Shown: positions 36,995-46,699, counted from the first letter of the stretch. The stretch is DNA of 64,000 bases from Paenarthrobacter nicotinovorans (GCF_021919345.1 NZ_CP089293.1:2232001-2296000); one strand, 5' to 3'. Notes: a model not told the origin generated them from the sequence alone. A program made the numbers and translations.

Positions 36995-37023
36995 CAGCTA
37001 AGAAGAAGCATTTCCGCACGCAC
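36979..37023 (-). CDS. leuA leader peptide, MRAEMLLLSCRGEA
   Basis: 14 aa, GTG start at 37023, TGA at 36981-36979. It holds three consecutive leucine codons (CTT CTT CTT) and ends in the left arm of the leader stem. TACTGT lies exactly 6 nt before the GTG, so the peptide would be translated from a leaderless 5' end. An internal ATG at 37011 would give MLLLSCRGEA. Ribosome stalling at scarce Leu-tRNA is the expected signal. The first codons closely match those of the leuS leader. Confidence 0.65.
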
Positions 37024-37029
37024 AAAATT

Positions 37030-37035
37030 ACAGTA
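37030..37035 (-). promoter_or_regulatory. -10 box of leuA leader transcript
   Basis: TACTGT on the minus strand, 6 nt upstream of the leader GTG; transcription should start at that GTG, 132-135 nt before leuA. Confidence 0.5.
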
Positions 37036-37137
37036 ACACGGTGCGTATGATGACAGTGCAACACCTCATGCAACGTCCACTATGCAGACGCCGCGGCGGT
37101 GGCGACACCAGCTGCAGCGTCCACACAAGGAGCCACA

Positions 37138-39090
37138 GTGCCACAGTCGGGGATCACTCTTTCGAATATCGACCACAGCGTCCGGCCCCAGGACGACCTA
37201 TACCAGCACGTCAACGGCGCGTGGCTCAACAGCACTACGATTCCGGATGACCGGCCGTTGGAAGGAACTTTCACCGCCCTGCGTGACGGGGCCGAGCTCG
37301 CAGTCAAGGCAATCATCGAAGAGGCCGCCGGCAAAGGCGAATCGGCCACCGGTATTGAACAAAAGGTTGGCGGCCTCTACGCCAGCTTCATGGACGAGGC
37401 TGCGGCAGAGGCAAAGGGACTCGCACCCGTGCGGGGCCGCCTTGACGAGGTCAGCGCAGTGAGCTCTCCCAAGGACCTGGCAGCTTTGATCGGCCGTCTT
37501 TTCCGTTCGGATGTGTCCGGCCTCTTCTCCATCTATCCCGCGCCGGATGCCGGGAACCCGGAACGAATCCTGCTGTACATCGGGCAGGGCGGCTTGGGTT
37601 TGCCCGACGAGTCCTACTACCGCGACGACAAGTTCGCCGGCATTGTGTCGGCGTACAGCAGCTACATCGAAAAACTCTTCACGCTCGCTTCCATTCCCGA
37701 TGCCGCCGAGGCTGCACAGCGCGTCGTCGCGCTTGAGACGGCACTGGCTTCGCATCACTGGGACAACGTCACGCTCCGGGATCCCCAGAAGACGTACAAC
37801 CTCAGATCTGCGGAAGAGGCCACAGAGTTGTTCCCCTGGCTCGACACGTGGTTCGACGCAGCTCGGGTCGACGCGGCGAAACGGCGGGAGATCGTTGTCA
37901 GCACCCCGGACTTCTTCACTGGCGCCGCCGCGCTGCTGGAGTCCGAACCATTGCAGGCCTGGAAGGAATGGCTGACACTCCGCGTCCTCAGTTCGGCCGC
38001 CCCCTATTTGTCGTCTGCGTTCGTGGACACAAACTTCGACTTCTACGGCACCACCCTGAGCGGTACCCCGCAAAACAAAGAACGCTGGAAGCGCGGAGTC
38101 GCCGTCGTGGAAGCTGCGCTGGGTGAGGCAGTCGGTCAGATCTACGTCGAACGGCACTTCCCTCCCGGTCACAAAGCCCGGATGGAATCCTTGGTGGCCA
38201 ACCTGATTGCGGCCTACCGCGAGAGCATCTCTTCCTTGGCTTGGATGGGTGAGGAGACGAAGAAGGAAGCCCTCAAGAAGTTGGATGCGTTCCGTCCCAA
38301 GATTGGCTTCCCGGAAAAGTGGATCGACTATTCCGCAGTGGAGATTGACCCCAATGACCTTCTCGGAAATGTTGAACGCGCGCATGACGCCGACGTTGAC
38401 CGCCATCTGGACGAAATCGGCAAGCCCGTCGACCTGACGAAGTGGCTGATGACGCCCCAGACGGTCAACGCCTACTACCACCCGATGTTGAATGAGATTG
38501 TGTTCCCGGCGGCAATCCTCCAGCCGCCGTTCTTTACCGCCGAGGCGGACGACGCCGTGAACTACGGTGGAATCGGGGCAGTGATCGGACACGAAATCGG
38601 CCATGGCTTCGACGACCAGGGATCGCAGTTCGATGGCAGCGGTGCGTTGCGAAATTGGTGGACCGAGGAGGATCGCACAGCATTCGAAGCACTCACCGCC
38701 AAGCTGGTAGCGCAATTCGATGCTCTCTCACCGTATGCCGCCCCAGAGCACAAGGTGAACGGCAAACTCACCCTGGGTGAGAACATTGGCGATCTGGGCG
38801 GCCTCACCATCGCCTACAAGGCATACCTTCTCAGCCTTGATGGCAAGGAACCGGAAGTTATAGATGGCTTCACCGGTCCGCAACGGTTCTTCATGTCCTG
38901 GGCGGCCGGGTGGCGTCAGGTAATCCGGACCGAGGAAGCAATCCGCAGGCTTGCCACGGACCCCCACTCCCCCAACGAGTTCCGGACCAACGCAATCGCC
39001 AAGAACCTCGATGCATTCCATGAAGCATTCGAAGTGGCTGAGTCGGACGGCATGTGGGCGGAACCCGGGGAACGCGTCAGCATCTGGTAG
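37138..39090 (+). CDS. M13 family metallopeptidase (neprilysin/PepO-like)
   Basis: 650 aa. The zinc site HEIGHGFDDQGSQFD (HEIGH 485-489) and the downstream ligand in GENIGDLGG (Glu about 548) are intact, as is NAYYHPMLNEIVFPAAILQPPFF. Bacterial M13 enzymes without a signal peptide, like this one, are cytoplasmic oligopeptidases. GTG 37138 is chosen because AAGGAG lies 5 nt upstream and the family N-terminus starts there; the frame runs 13 codons further upstream with an Ala-rich stretch. Confidence 0.92.
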   Translation: MPQSGITLSNIDHSVRPQDDLYQHVNGAWLNSTTIPDDRPLEGTFTALRDGAELAVKAIIEEAAGKGESATGIEQKVGGLYASFMDEAAAEAKGLAPVRGRLDEVSAVSSPKDLAALIGRLFRSDVSGLFSIYPAPDAGNPERILLYIGQGGLGLPDESYYRDDKFAGIVSAYSSYIEKLFTLASIPDAAEAAQRVVALETALASHHWDNVTLRDPQKTYNLRSAEEATELFPWLDTWFDAARVDAAKRREIVVSTPDFFTGAAALLESEPLQAWKEWLTLRVLSSAAPYLSSAFVDTNFDFYGTTLSGTPQNKERWKRGVAVVEAALGEAVGQIYVERHFPPGHKARMESLVANLIAAYRESISSLAWMGEETKKEALKKLDAFRPKIGFPEKWIDYSAVEIDPNDLLGNVERAHDADVDRHLDEIGKPVDLTKWLMTPQTVNAYYHPMLNEIVFPAAILQPPFFTAEADDAVNYGGIGAVIGHEIGHGFDDQGSQFDGSGALRNWWTEEDRTAFEALTAKLVAQFDALSPYAAPEHKVNGKLTLGENIGDLGGLTIAYKAYLLSLDGKEPEVIDGFTGPQRFFMSWAAGWRQVIRTEEAIRRLATDPHSPNEFRTNAIAKNLDAFHEAFEVAESDGMWAEPGERVSIW

Positions 39091-39106
39091 GAAGCAGGAC
39101 GACGAC

Positions 39107-39136
39107 GGCCGGGCGAGTTACGCAACTGGCCCGGCC
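39107..39136 (+). terminator. Terminator after M13 peptidase gene
   Basis: An 8-bp GGCCGGGC/GCCCGGCC stem, one mismatch and 4 more pairs (AGTT/AACT), followed by TTCGCTTTG. It lies between the converging peptidase and LCP genes. Confidence 0.65.
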
Positions 39137-39179
39137 TTCGCTTTGAACCGGCAATGGCTCTTGAGGTACTGATCCTCGC

Positions 39180-40739
39180 TTACTGATCGATGTAGAGCGG
39201 GTTCACCTGCTGGCACACGGCGTCGCTGGCCGTCTGGTTGACCACGTTGGACGGGACCGAAGCTGCTCCGTAGGCGGTACCGGTAGTGAAGTCGGTACCC
39301 ACATAGAGCTGCACGCCAGCCACTCCGGGGGCCTCCTGCACCTGGGCAGCCGGGATGCCGTAGAGCTTGGCCACATCTGCAGCCACATCGGCAAATCCCT
39401 GCCCGTAGTAGAGCACGGTTTGGTCCACCGGGTTGGCCAGGTAGCTCACTGCCTGGGTAAATCCAGCGCCCGTGAGAACAGTCATCAATTCCTGCGCCCT
39501 GGTTCCCACGCCACTGCCGTTGGCCACAGAGACAGGCTGGATGGCTTTGTCGTAGGCGGGCGCCGGAGGCGTGGTGGCCGTGGGCTGGGGTGCCGGGGTT
39601 TCCGAAGGCGTGGGTGTTGATGTAGCCCCGGGCGTGGTCAGGTCCAGGTCCGCGCGCAGTGCTGCGAAGAGTTGGGACGCTTGAGGTTCAACGAGTTCCA
39701 GCCGGTTTGGATCCACTGCTGCAGCTTGCGTGGGAACGGCCACAAAAGCCACCTTGGACACATCAATGTCTTTGAGGCGGCCACCAATCGTCAGCAGCGA
39801 CGGTACAGAAGCGAGGCCCTCGTCGACCGTCAGATTCTGCGTGACTACGTCTGCGATCTGGAGGAGTCGCTGCGGGTTGCCCAGAGTGCCTTCACTCTTC
39901 AGCTTTCGCGTCAGGGAAGAAAGGAATGCCTGCTGGCCCTTGATGCGGCCCAGGTCTCCACCATCGCCGAACGCATGCCTGGTGCGCAGGAAAGCCAGGG
40001 CCTGTTCGCCTTCGACCAGTGAGTCGCCCTTCTTCAGGCGGAGCCGGGAGTCCGGATCAAAGACGGGGTCACTCACGCACACATTGACGCCGCCCACAGC
40101 GTGGGAGAGTTCCTTGACGGCGTTGAAGTCGGCCATCATGAAGTGGTCGATTTCCAAGCCGGTCAGTTTATTGACGGTATCCACGGCACAGCCGATGCCG
40201 GCCTCTGCCATGGCTTCGTTGATCATCACGCCGCTGCGGGCAGGAAAGGTCTGGTTGTTGGTGCGGTCCGTGCACTGGGGAACATCCACCAACAAATCCC
40301 GGGGAAAGCTGAGGACATTGACCCGCTTGTTGTCAGCGGAAATGTCCAGCAGCATCATGACGTCCGAGTGGCCATAGCCTGTGGAGTCTTCGGTACTTCC
40401 GTACTCGGCGTTCTTCCCGTCACGGGTATCGGAGCCAAGGATCAGGATCTGCAGGCGGTCTGTCTTGTCGTTGGCCAAGGCATCGCCGGCGTTACGTGAC
40501 TCCGCGGCGCTCAGCGGCGCCTTGGTGATGTTGGTCTGCAGCCGGATGAACCAGAAAGCAGCGAAGGCGACGCCGGCAACCAAGGCAACCGAGACCACAC
40601 CGGTGACAATCTTCAACCAGAGCGGCAGTCCCTTGCGTTCATTCATATGGCGCGGAGTGCCGTCAGCATCCGCTCCATGGCGTGCCGCAACGGGGCCTGC
40701 GGTGCCGGTGCCCTCTGGGCGGGCGTCACGACGTCGCAC
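39180..40739 (-). CDS. LytR-CpsA-Psr (LCP) family envelope phosphotransferase
   Basis: 519 aa. A cytoplasmic tail and one membrane helix (about 43-65) precede the LCP catalytic domain with ILILGSDTRDG, VLSFPRDLLVDVPQC and LRTRHAFGDGGDLGRIKGQQ (substrate-binding Asp/Arg). A Thr/Pro-rich linker (about 385-410) leads to a LytR_C domain. LCP enzymes attach lipid-linked polymers such as teichoic acid or polysaccharide to peptidoglycan. GGAAAGG precedes the GTG; an internal ATG at 40646 (MNERKG) is possible. Confidence 0.92.
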   Translation of the reverse strand: MRRRDARPEGTGTAGPVAARHGADADGTPRHMNERKGLPLWLKIVTGVVSVALVAGVAFAAFWFIRLQTNITKAPLSAAESRNAGDALANDKTDRLQILILGSDTRDGKNAEYGSTEDSTGYGHSDVMMLLDISADNKRVNVLSFPRDLLVDVPQCTDRTNNQTFPARSGVMINEAMAEAGIGCAVDTVNKLTGLEIDHFMMADFNAVKELSHAVGGVNVCVSDPVFDPDSRLRLKKGDSLVEGEQALAFLRTRHAFGDGGDLGRIKGQQAFLSSLTRKLKSEGTLGNPQRLLQIADVVTQNLTVDEGLASVPSLLTIGGRLKDIDVSKVAFVAVPTQAAAVDPNRLELVEPQASQLFAALRADLDLTTPGATSTPTPSETPAPQPTATTPPAPAYDKAIQPVSVANGSGVGTRAQELMTVLTGAGFTQAVSYLANPVDQTVLYYGQGFADVAADVAKLYGIPAAQVQEAPGVAGVQLYVGTDFTTGTAYGAASVPSNVVNQTASDAVCQQVNPLYIDQ

Positions 40740-40845
40740 TATTCGGTTTACCTTTCCTTAAACAGCTCGATCCCCGCAATCATAGTTGCCGTTTCTGGGA
40801 AGTTCCTTATCGGGCCGGGAGCCACGCCGGAACCAGCATTGCTGG

Positions 40846-41808
40846 CTAGAATCCTAGTTTGACCAGTTGCTTGGGGTCCCGCTGCCAGTCCTTGGCGACT
40901 TTCACGTGCAGATCGAGGTAGATCCGCGTGCCCAGCAGGGTTTCAATACCCTTGCGGGCATTGGTTCCCACTTCGCGCAGACGGCTTCCGCCCTTGCCAA
41001 TAATGATGGCCTTCTGCGAGGGACGCTCGACATAGAGGTTCACCCGGACATCCAGGAGCGGGTTGTCCTCGGACCGGCCTTCACGCGGAACGATTTCCTC
41101 CACCACAACTGCCAAGGAGTGCGGAAGCTCGTCCCGGACACCCTCCAAGGCGGCTTCACGGATGAGCTCAGCGATCATGACCGCTTCCGGCTCATCTGTG
41201 AGCTCACCATCCGGATAAAGCGGCGGGGAGGAAGGCATGTGGCTGATCAGGACGTCGGCGACGGTGGAAACCTGGAAACCATCGGCAGCTGACACCGGAA
41301 CGATGTCGGCCCAGCCTTGTTCACCCAGAACCTCACGGCCGAGCGCTGCGACAGCGAGCAGCTGCTCCGTGAGAGCCTGCCTGTCGACAAGATCTGTCTT
41401 GGTCACCAAAGCAACGATCGGCTTGCGCCCGACGGCGGCCAGCTGGGCTGCGATGAATTTGTCGCCGGGGCCGATCTTCTCGTTGGCGGGCAAGCAGAAA
41501 CCGATGGCATCAACTTCGGCCAGGGTATCGGCGACAAGCTCGTTGAGGCGCTTTCCCAAAAGGGTCCGGGGACGGTGAAGTCCCGGGGTGTCCACGAGGA
41601 TCAATTGTGCGTCCTCGCGGTGGACGATACCGCGGATGGTGTGACGCGTGGTCTGCGGTTTGGCCGAGGTAATGGCCACCTTCTGGCCCACCAAGGCATT
41701 GGTCAGGGTCGACTTGCCCGCATTCGGCCGGCCCACCAGCACCGAGAACCCCGCGTGAAAGCCGCCGAAGTCGCTATCGGCGTCGAATTTCTTATTTTGC
41801 TTGCTCAC
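40846..41808 (-). CDS. era: GTPase Era
   Basis: 320 aa. Ribosome-assembly GTPase acting on the 3' end of 16S rRNA. G1 is GRPNAGKST, G3 DTPGLH, G4 TKTD; the C-terminal KH domain contains AIIIGKGGSRLREVG. GTG 41808 (VSKQNKK) has GGGAG 6 nt upstream and overlaps corC by 17 bp; the longer frame to 41889 is inside corC. Confidence 0.96.
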   Translation of the reverse strand: MSKQNKKFDADSDFGGFHAGFSVLVGRPNAGKSTLTNALVGQKVAITSAKPQTTRHTIRGIVHREDAQLILVDTPGLHRPRTLLGKRLNELVADTLAEVDAIGFCLPANEKIGPGDKFIAAQLAAVGRKPIVALVTKTDLVDRQALTEQLLAVAALGREVLGEQGWADIVPVSAADGFQVSTVADVLISHMPSSPPLYPDGELTDEPEAVMIAELIREAALEGVRDELPHSLAVVVEEIVPREGRSEDNPLLDVRVNLYVERPSQKAIIIGKGGSRLREVGTNARKGIETLLGTRIYLDLHVKVAKDWQRDPKQLVKLGF

Positions 41809-43123
41809 GTGGAACTCCCTGTTGCGTTGAGTCGGCGTCGTCGAGAAGGTCTTCAAGGTCAGTGTCTTCCTTTGGCATGGCGGCCGCAATGATATGGCTG
41901 ACCCTGTTTCGGCGACCCTCCAGCCTATCTGCCTTAAGGAACACGCCGTTCACTTCAACCGAGCTTCCAACAATCGGAACCTGGCCAAGCGCCTTTGCGA
42001 GGAGGCCGCCAACGGTGTCCACCTCGTCGTCGTCGAGGTCAATATCGAACAGTTCCCCAAGGTCATCGATGCTCATTCGCGCGCTCACCCGGTACTGCCC
42101 GTCGCCCAGGTCGACGGCTTCCTCCGCTGCGGCATCGTATTCGTCAACGATTTCACCCACGATTTCCTCAATGAGGTCTTCCAAAGTCACCAGGCCGGCG
42201 GTTCCGCCGTATTCATCAATGACAATGGCCACGTGGGTGGACTCCTGCTGGAGTTCCCTCAGCAAATCACTCACCGGCTTGGACTCGGGGACGTATCGGA
42301 CATCGCGGGCCAGCGAATCGACGTCGTGCGCCTGCAAGCCCGGTTCGCCGCGGTACATCGCTGCGGCAACATCCTTGAGGTACAGAATGCCTCGGATCTG
42401 ATCCGTGTTCTCACCTATGACAGGGATTCGCGAGTACCCCGACCTCAGGAACAAGCCCATGGCAGTTTCAAGGTCCGCGCCGGTAGCGATGCTGACGATG
42501 TCCGTGCGGGGAACCATGACGGAACGCACCAAAGTGTCGCCAAAGTCAAAGACCGAATGGATGAGCTCCGCTTCGTTGTCTTCGATCATGTCCGACTCTG
42601 CCGCACGGTCGACAAACTCGCGGAACTCTTCCTCACTGACAAAAGCGTCGTCACCGCTGGGAGCGCCTGGGGCTACTGCTTGGCCAAGCGCCACCAGCCA
42701 TCCTGGGATCGGGCCCAGGATCCAGCACAGGAACCTGATCAGCGGTGCCGTGAAACGCACCACGGGTCCGGAGTGCGCGCGTCCCAATTGCCGGGGTGAA
42801 ACGCCGACGAGCACAAAGCCGATCACGGCCATGATGCCCGTTGCCGCAAGCCCGGCGAGCCAGACGTTGTCCAGCAGGCTGTGGAGGACAACCGCGACGG
42901 CCACTGCCGCTGCCATTTCAAACCACACACGCCAAAAGCGCAGGGCCCGCATGTGGGCGATCGGGTTTTCAAGGATGCCGGCCAGGGCCTTGCCTTTGCT
43001 CCGGCCAATGGATTGTTCGGCCTCATGCCGCGGCAGGAAGTTGAACGCAGCCTCGGCCGCAGTCAGCAGTGCAACAAAGCTGAGGAATACCAGCGCCATG
43101 CCGACCAGAATGATCGACGTCAC
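41792..43123 (-). CDS. CorC/HlyC-type (CNNM-like) membrane protein with CBS domains
   Basis: 443 aa. A DUF21/CNNM membrane domain (three to four helices, about 3-145) is followed by paired CBS domains (SVMVPRTDIVSI, GYSRIPVIGENTDQIRGILYLKDV, VAIVIDEYGGTAGLVTLEDLIEEIVGEI) and the CorC_HlyC C-terminal domain. Family members are implicated in Mg/Co export. The GTG overlaps the ybeY stop (GTGA). Confidence 0.93.
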   Translation of the reverse strand: MTSIILVGMALVFLSFVALLTAAEAAFNFLPRHEAEQSIGRSKGKALAGILENPIAHMRALRFWRVWFEMAAAVAVAVVLHSLLDNVWLAGLAATGIMAVIGFVLVGVSPRQLGRAHSGPVVRFTAPLIRFLCWILGPIPGWLVALGQAVAPGAPSGDDAFVSEEEFREFVDRAAESDMIEDNEAELIHSVFDFGDTLVRSVMVPRTDIVSIATGADLETAMGLFLRSGYSRIPVIGENTDQIRGILYLKDVAAAMYRGEPGLQAHDVDSLARDVRYVPESKPVSDLLRELQQESTHVAIVIDEYGGTAGLVTLEDLIEEIVGEIVDEYDAAAEEAVDLGDGQYRVSARMSIDDLGELFDIDLDDDEVDTVGGLLAKALGQVPIVGSSVEVNGVFLKADRLEGRRNRVSHIIAAAMPKEDTDLEDLLDDADSTQQGVPREQAK

Positions 43124-43593
43124 TGCATGGTCTCCATGGGGGCATCCTTGCCCAGGAATTCAGACAGCAGTTCCCGCTGCAAGCCAAACATTTCTTCTTT
43201 TTCATCGGGCTCGGCGTGGTCAAAGCCCAGCAGGTGGAGGATTCCGTGCGTGGTCAGCAACAGCATTTCATCCTGCGTAGGGTGGCCCGCGTTGCGGGCC
43301 TGCACTTCAGCCACCTGCGGGCAGATCGCGATGTCTCCAAGCATGCCCTGCGGAGTTGGCTTGTCCGGGGTGCCGGGCGTCAGTTCGTCCATGGGCACGG
43401 ACAGCACATCGGTGGCTCCCGGCTCGTCCATCAGCTCAATGTGCAGTTTCTCCATGGCGGGTTCGTCCACCAGCAGGATGGACAGCTCTGCCTGGGGGTG
43501 GATATACAGGCGCTCAAAGATGAAGCGGGACAACGTCACCAGCTGCGCTTCATCCACTGCCACGCCGGACTCGTTGTTGACTTCAATGCTCAT
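43120..43593 (-). CDS. ybeY: endoribonuclease YbeY (rRNA maturation)
   Basis: 157 aa. The zinc motif HGILHLLGFDH (His116, His120, His126) is complete, and TDVLSVPMDE is conserved. It acts in 16S rRNA 3'-end maturation and ribosome quality control. Its ATG overlaps the phoH stop by 4 bp, and its end overlaps corC by 4 bp, giving phoH-ybeY-corC-era translational coupling. Confidence 0.96.
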   Translation of the reverse strand: MSIEVNNESGVAVDEAQLVTLSRFIFERLYIHPQAELSILLVDEPAMEKLHIELMDEPGATDVLSVPMDELTPGTPDKPTPQGMLGDIAICPQVAEVQARNAGHPTQDEMLLLTTHGILHLLGFDHAEPDEKEEMFGLQRELLSEFLGKDAPMETMQ

Positions 43594-44669
43594 TTACGTT
43601 CTCCACGTTTAGGTGTGTGTGCTGCCTCTGCGCTGTGGGCATCATCCCACGCGCTGTAGGCGGAGACGATATCGCCCACCAGGCGGTGCCGTACTACGTC
43701 TGCGGCCTCGAGGATGGAGAAATTCACGTCGTCGATCCCGGTCAGGATTTCCCGGACAATACGCAGCCCGGACGTTGCTCCGAAGGGCAGGTCGATCTGC
43801 GTGACGTCACCGGTGACCACCATTTTGGAGCCAAAGCCGAGCCGGGTCAGGAACATCTTCATCTGTTCCGGAGTGGTGTTCTGGGCTTCATCAAGGATGA
43901 TGAAGGCGTCGTTGAGGGTCCGACCACGCATGTAGGCCAACGGAGCCACTTCGATGGTGCCCGCCGCCATCAATCGCGGGATGGATTCCGGATCCATCAT
44001 GTCGTGCAGGGCATCGTAAAGGGGGCGCAGATAGGGGTCGATCTTGTCGCTCAGAGTGCCGGGAAGGAATCCCAGCCTCTCCCCCGCTTCAACGGCGGGC
44101 CGCGTCAGGATGATCCGGCTGACTTCCTTCATTTGGAGCGCTTGGACGGCCTTGGCCATGGCCAAGTAGGTCTTGCCCGTACCTGCAGGGCCAATTCCGA
44201 AAATCACCGTGTTGTCGTCAATGGCGTCAACATAGTTTTTCTGGTTCAGCGTCTTGGGCCTGATGGTCTTGCCACGGCTGGAAAGAATGTTGTGGGTCAG
44301 GACATCCGCAGGGTTCTGCACAGACTGGGTCCGCAGGAGGGACACCAACTGCTGGAGCACATCAGGCGTGACCAATGTCCCCTTCGCCACAAGACCGCGC
44401 ACTTCCTCAAGGAGGCGCATGATGCGGGGAATGACGGTTGCGGGACCGGTCATGGAAAGCTCGTTGCCCCGGACGTGGAAGTTGACGTCCTGGAACTGTT
44501 CCTCGATGTACCGCAGGGCTTCATCGTGGCTGCCCAGCGAGTGAACCATCTGGTCGGAGTTGTCGAAGGTGACAACTTCCGTGCGCGTGCCCGGTAAGGT
44601 GTGCGGGAACTCGGTGGTCGGCTGGTTCCCGTTTCCGGTCCTGAGCCGCCCGTTCAAAGATTCACTCAT
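43590..44669 (-). CDS. phoH: PhoH-family ATPase
   Basis: 359 aa. Walker A GIGPAGTGKTYLA and Walker B AFIILDEAQN lie in a superfamily 1 helicase-like ATPase domain; an N-terminal KH-like region (about 35-100) is typical of PhoH with YbeY. It probably supports RNA processing. ATG 44669 (MSESLNG) is chosen. It may be leaderless (TAGGGC 7 nt upstream); a GGAGGAG is present but about 20 nt away. A longer frame to 44753 adds Arg-rich residues without support. Confidence 0.92.
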   Translation of the reverse strand: MSESLNGRLRTGNGNQPTTEFPHTLPGTRTEVVTFDNSDQMVHSLGSHDEALRYIEEQFQDVNFHVRGNELSMTGPATVIPRIMRLLEEVRGLVAKGTLVTPDVLQQLVSLLRTQSVQNPADVLTHNILSSRGKTIRPKTLNQKNYVDAIDDNTVIFGIGPAGTGKTYLAMAKAVQALQMKEVSRIILTRPAVEAGERLGFLPGTLSDKIDPYLRPLYDALHDMMDPESIPRLMAAGTIEVAPLAYMRGRTLNDAFIILDEAQNTTPEQMKMFLTRLGFGSKMVVTGDVTQIDLPFGATSGLRIVREILTGIDDVNFSILEAADVVRHRLVGDIVSAYSAWDDAHSAEAAHTPKRGERK

Positions 44670-44951
44670 AGTGCTGGCCCTACGGCCTGTTCTCCTCCGG
44701 TTGATCGTATGACGCAATCCTACGCCAGCGCGGCCCGGGATGAACCTCGCCAATGGTCCGGATCACTGCCGCCGCTGCACTGCCGACATTTTGTCTCAAC
44801 TCGGCATCAAGCCGGTATCAATCATGTTTCAGTTGGCCGGCGTCCGCAGAAACCCGGCCGGACGCCGTCGACGATGTGCCAAGCTGGCATAGCGGGTGGT
44901 CGAGCCCCCGCAGTTCCGACCCCAGCGGCCCGCCCCATAGGCGGCCGCGTT

Positions 44952-45920
44952 TTGCATCGTAAGACAGGAAACGCCATCACCGAGCCAGCGAGCAACGGAA
45001 GCGGCGCACGCAAGCGGACCAAGTCCGCCGTCGTTGCGCCGGCGATGCTTGCTGTCATGCTGCTCACTGGTTGCATCGCAAACGGCGGAGGGGGCAGTCA
45101 GGCGACACAGAGCTCGCCTCCGATGACGGTCCAGGACGCCCCTGCGAGCAACGCACCACTGGAAACGACGCAGGCGTCCACCAAGATTCCGGTCTACTGG
45201 ATCGGGCGGAGCAAGGAGGAGGTCTACCTCTACCGTGAGTTCCGGGACATTTCCGGTGACGGCAATCCTGTGACGACGGCCCTGCGGATCATGATGGCGG
45301 AAAAGCCCCTGGATCACGACTTCTTCACGCCCTGGCAGGAACCAGGAAGCCTGGCGACCTCCATCTCGGGGAAAAACGTGATCACCGTTGATGTGTCCCG
45401 CGACGCCTTCAACTCAAACCTCGATGCCGGGATGGCACAACGGGCCATCCAGCAGCTGGTTTACACGGCGTCCGCCGCGGCATCGTCCTCCGGACTCATC
45501 AACTCCGGACAGCAGATCCAAGTGGTCATTCTCGTTGACGGGCACAAGGACTACATGGCCTTCGGCCAAGTGAAACTTGGCGAACCCATGACGCGTGATG
45601 CTTCCTTGGTGGCGCCGCTGTGGATCATCGATCCGCAGGAGGACGTGTCCCTGCCCCCTGGTTTGATCAAGTTCAACGGGCGCACCACGGACAATTCACG
45701 GCCCATCAGCTGGCAGCTCCTTCAGGACAACGGCAAGGGTGAGAAGTCGAGCCTGCTCACGGGCCAGACCAAAGCAACCGGCGAACCCGGGCAGTATGGT
45801 CTGTTCAGCTTCGGCGCGACACTGAAACCCGGAAAATATGAATTGCGGGTAACCGAGGTCGACGATGCCGGCAAGGCCATAGAATCGAGCACGGACACCC
45901 GGTTGTTCACCGTGGCCTGA
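44952..45920 (+). CDS. GerMN-domain lipoprotein with Gmad2 Ig-like domain
   Basis: About 322 aa. A basic, hydrophobic signal (KRTKSAVVAPAMLAVMLLTGC) ends in a lipobox, predicting a lipid anchor. A GerMN domain (about 70-185: YLYREFR, NVITVDVSRDAFN, QIQVVILVDG) and an Ig-like Gmad2 domain (about 215-322: SRPISWQLL, KYELRVTEVDDAG) follow. It is an envelope protein of unknown role. The start is uncertain: TTG 44952 lacks a good ribosome site, while GGAAA precedes an ATC (44985) beginning ITEPASNGSG. It is divergent from phoH and converges with rsmE. Confidence 0.75.
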   Translation: MHRKTGNAITEPASNGSGARKRTKSAVVAPAMLAVMLLTGCIANGGGGSQATQSSPPMTVQDAPASNAPLETTQASTKIPVYWIGRSKEEVYLYREFRDISGDGNPVTTALRIMMAEKPLDHDFFTPWQEPGSLATSISGKNVITVDVSRDAFNSNLDAGMAQRAIQQLVYTASAAASSSGLINSGQQIQVVILVDGHKDYMAFGQVKLGEPMTRDASLVAPLWIIDPQEDVSLPPGLIKFNGRTTDNSRPISWQLLQDNGKGEKSSLLTGQTKATGEPGQYGLFSFGATLKPGKYELRVTEVDDAGKAIESSTDTRLFTVA

Positions 45921-45935
45921 TTCGACGTTCGCCGG

Positions 45936-46697
45936 CTACCAGCGACCGAGGACGTCGCTGGCCAGGACGACGGCGGCGGGTCCCGCCGTCGACGACCGCA
46001 GGACATGGTGACCCAGGAGGGCCGTCACGGCCCCTGCATCGCTAAGCCGTGTCACTTCACGCGGCGAAATCCCGCCCTCAGGCCCCACGATCAACAGAAC
46101 CTCACTGGGCGAAGCACCGTTGACATCCAGCCTCTCCAGGACCTCCCGCAGAGGGTTTTTGGCGTCCTCGTGAAGAATGACGGCCAAATCGGCCTCGGCA
46201 ACGGCTTTCACCAAACCGCTGGAGTCGACGATCGGGCGGATTGGAGGTACCCAGGCCCTGCGCGCCTGTTTTGCAGCCGCGGTGACCACTGACTCCCATT
46301 TCGCATGCGCCTTGGCTGCCCGCTCCGCCTTCCAGCGCACGATGGATCGCTCCGACTGCCAGGGAATCACGGCATCAATGCCCAGTTCCGTTGCCGTCTC
46401 GATTGCGAGCTCGTCGCGATCACCCTTGGCCAACGCCTGAACCAGTACCAATCGAACGTCCGGCTGGGCTTCGAAGACGATGTCGGTGGCGGTCACCGTC
46501 AGGGCACCGGGCGCCGCTTCGGCGACCACTCCAGTGAGACGGGCACCTGCGCCGTCGGCGATGTCAACGGACTCACCGACGGCCAAGCGCTTCACCGTCA
46601 CTGCGTGGCGGGCCTCCGGACCCTCCAGGACAAAATCAGTACCGGGCGCTACGTGGCTGAGGCTGCCGGCCGGTGTAAAGAAAACGGGGTTGCTCAC
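45936..46697 (-). CDS. rsmE: 16S rRNA (uracil1498-N3) methyltransferase
   Basis: 253 aa. A PUA-like N-terminal domain (about 1-75) and a SPOUT methyltransferase domain with the knot motifs LLIVGPEGGISPREV and LLGHHVLRSSTAGPAAV. ATG start 2 bp after the dnaJ stop, so cotranscribed with hrcA-dnaJ. Confidence 0.95.
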   Translation of the reverse strand: MSNPVFFTPAGSLSHVAPGTDFVLEGPEARHAVTVKRLAVGESVDIADGAGARLTGVVAEAAPGALTVTATDIVFEAQPDVRLVLVQALAKGDRDELAIETATELGIDAVIPWQSERSIVRWKAERAAKAHAKWESVVTAAAKQARRAWVPPIRPIVDSSGLVKAVAEADLAVILHEDAKNPLREVLERLDVNGASPSEVLLIVGPEGGISPREVTRLSDAGAVTALLGHHVLRSSTAGPAAVVLASDVLGRW

Positions 46698-46699
46698 CG

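Noticed and set aside
37041-37250. Cysteine/arginine-containing plus-strand frame upstream of the M13 peptidase
   Set aside because: It overlaps the well-supported peptidase start in another frame, and neither initiation signals nor relatives are apparent.
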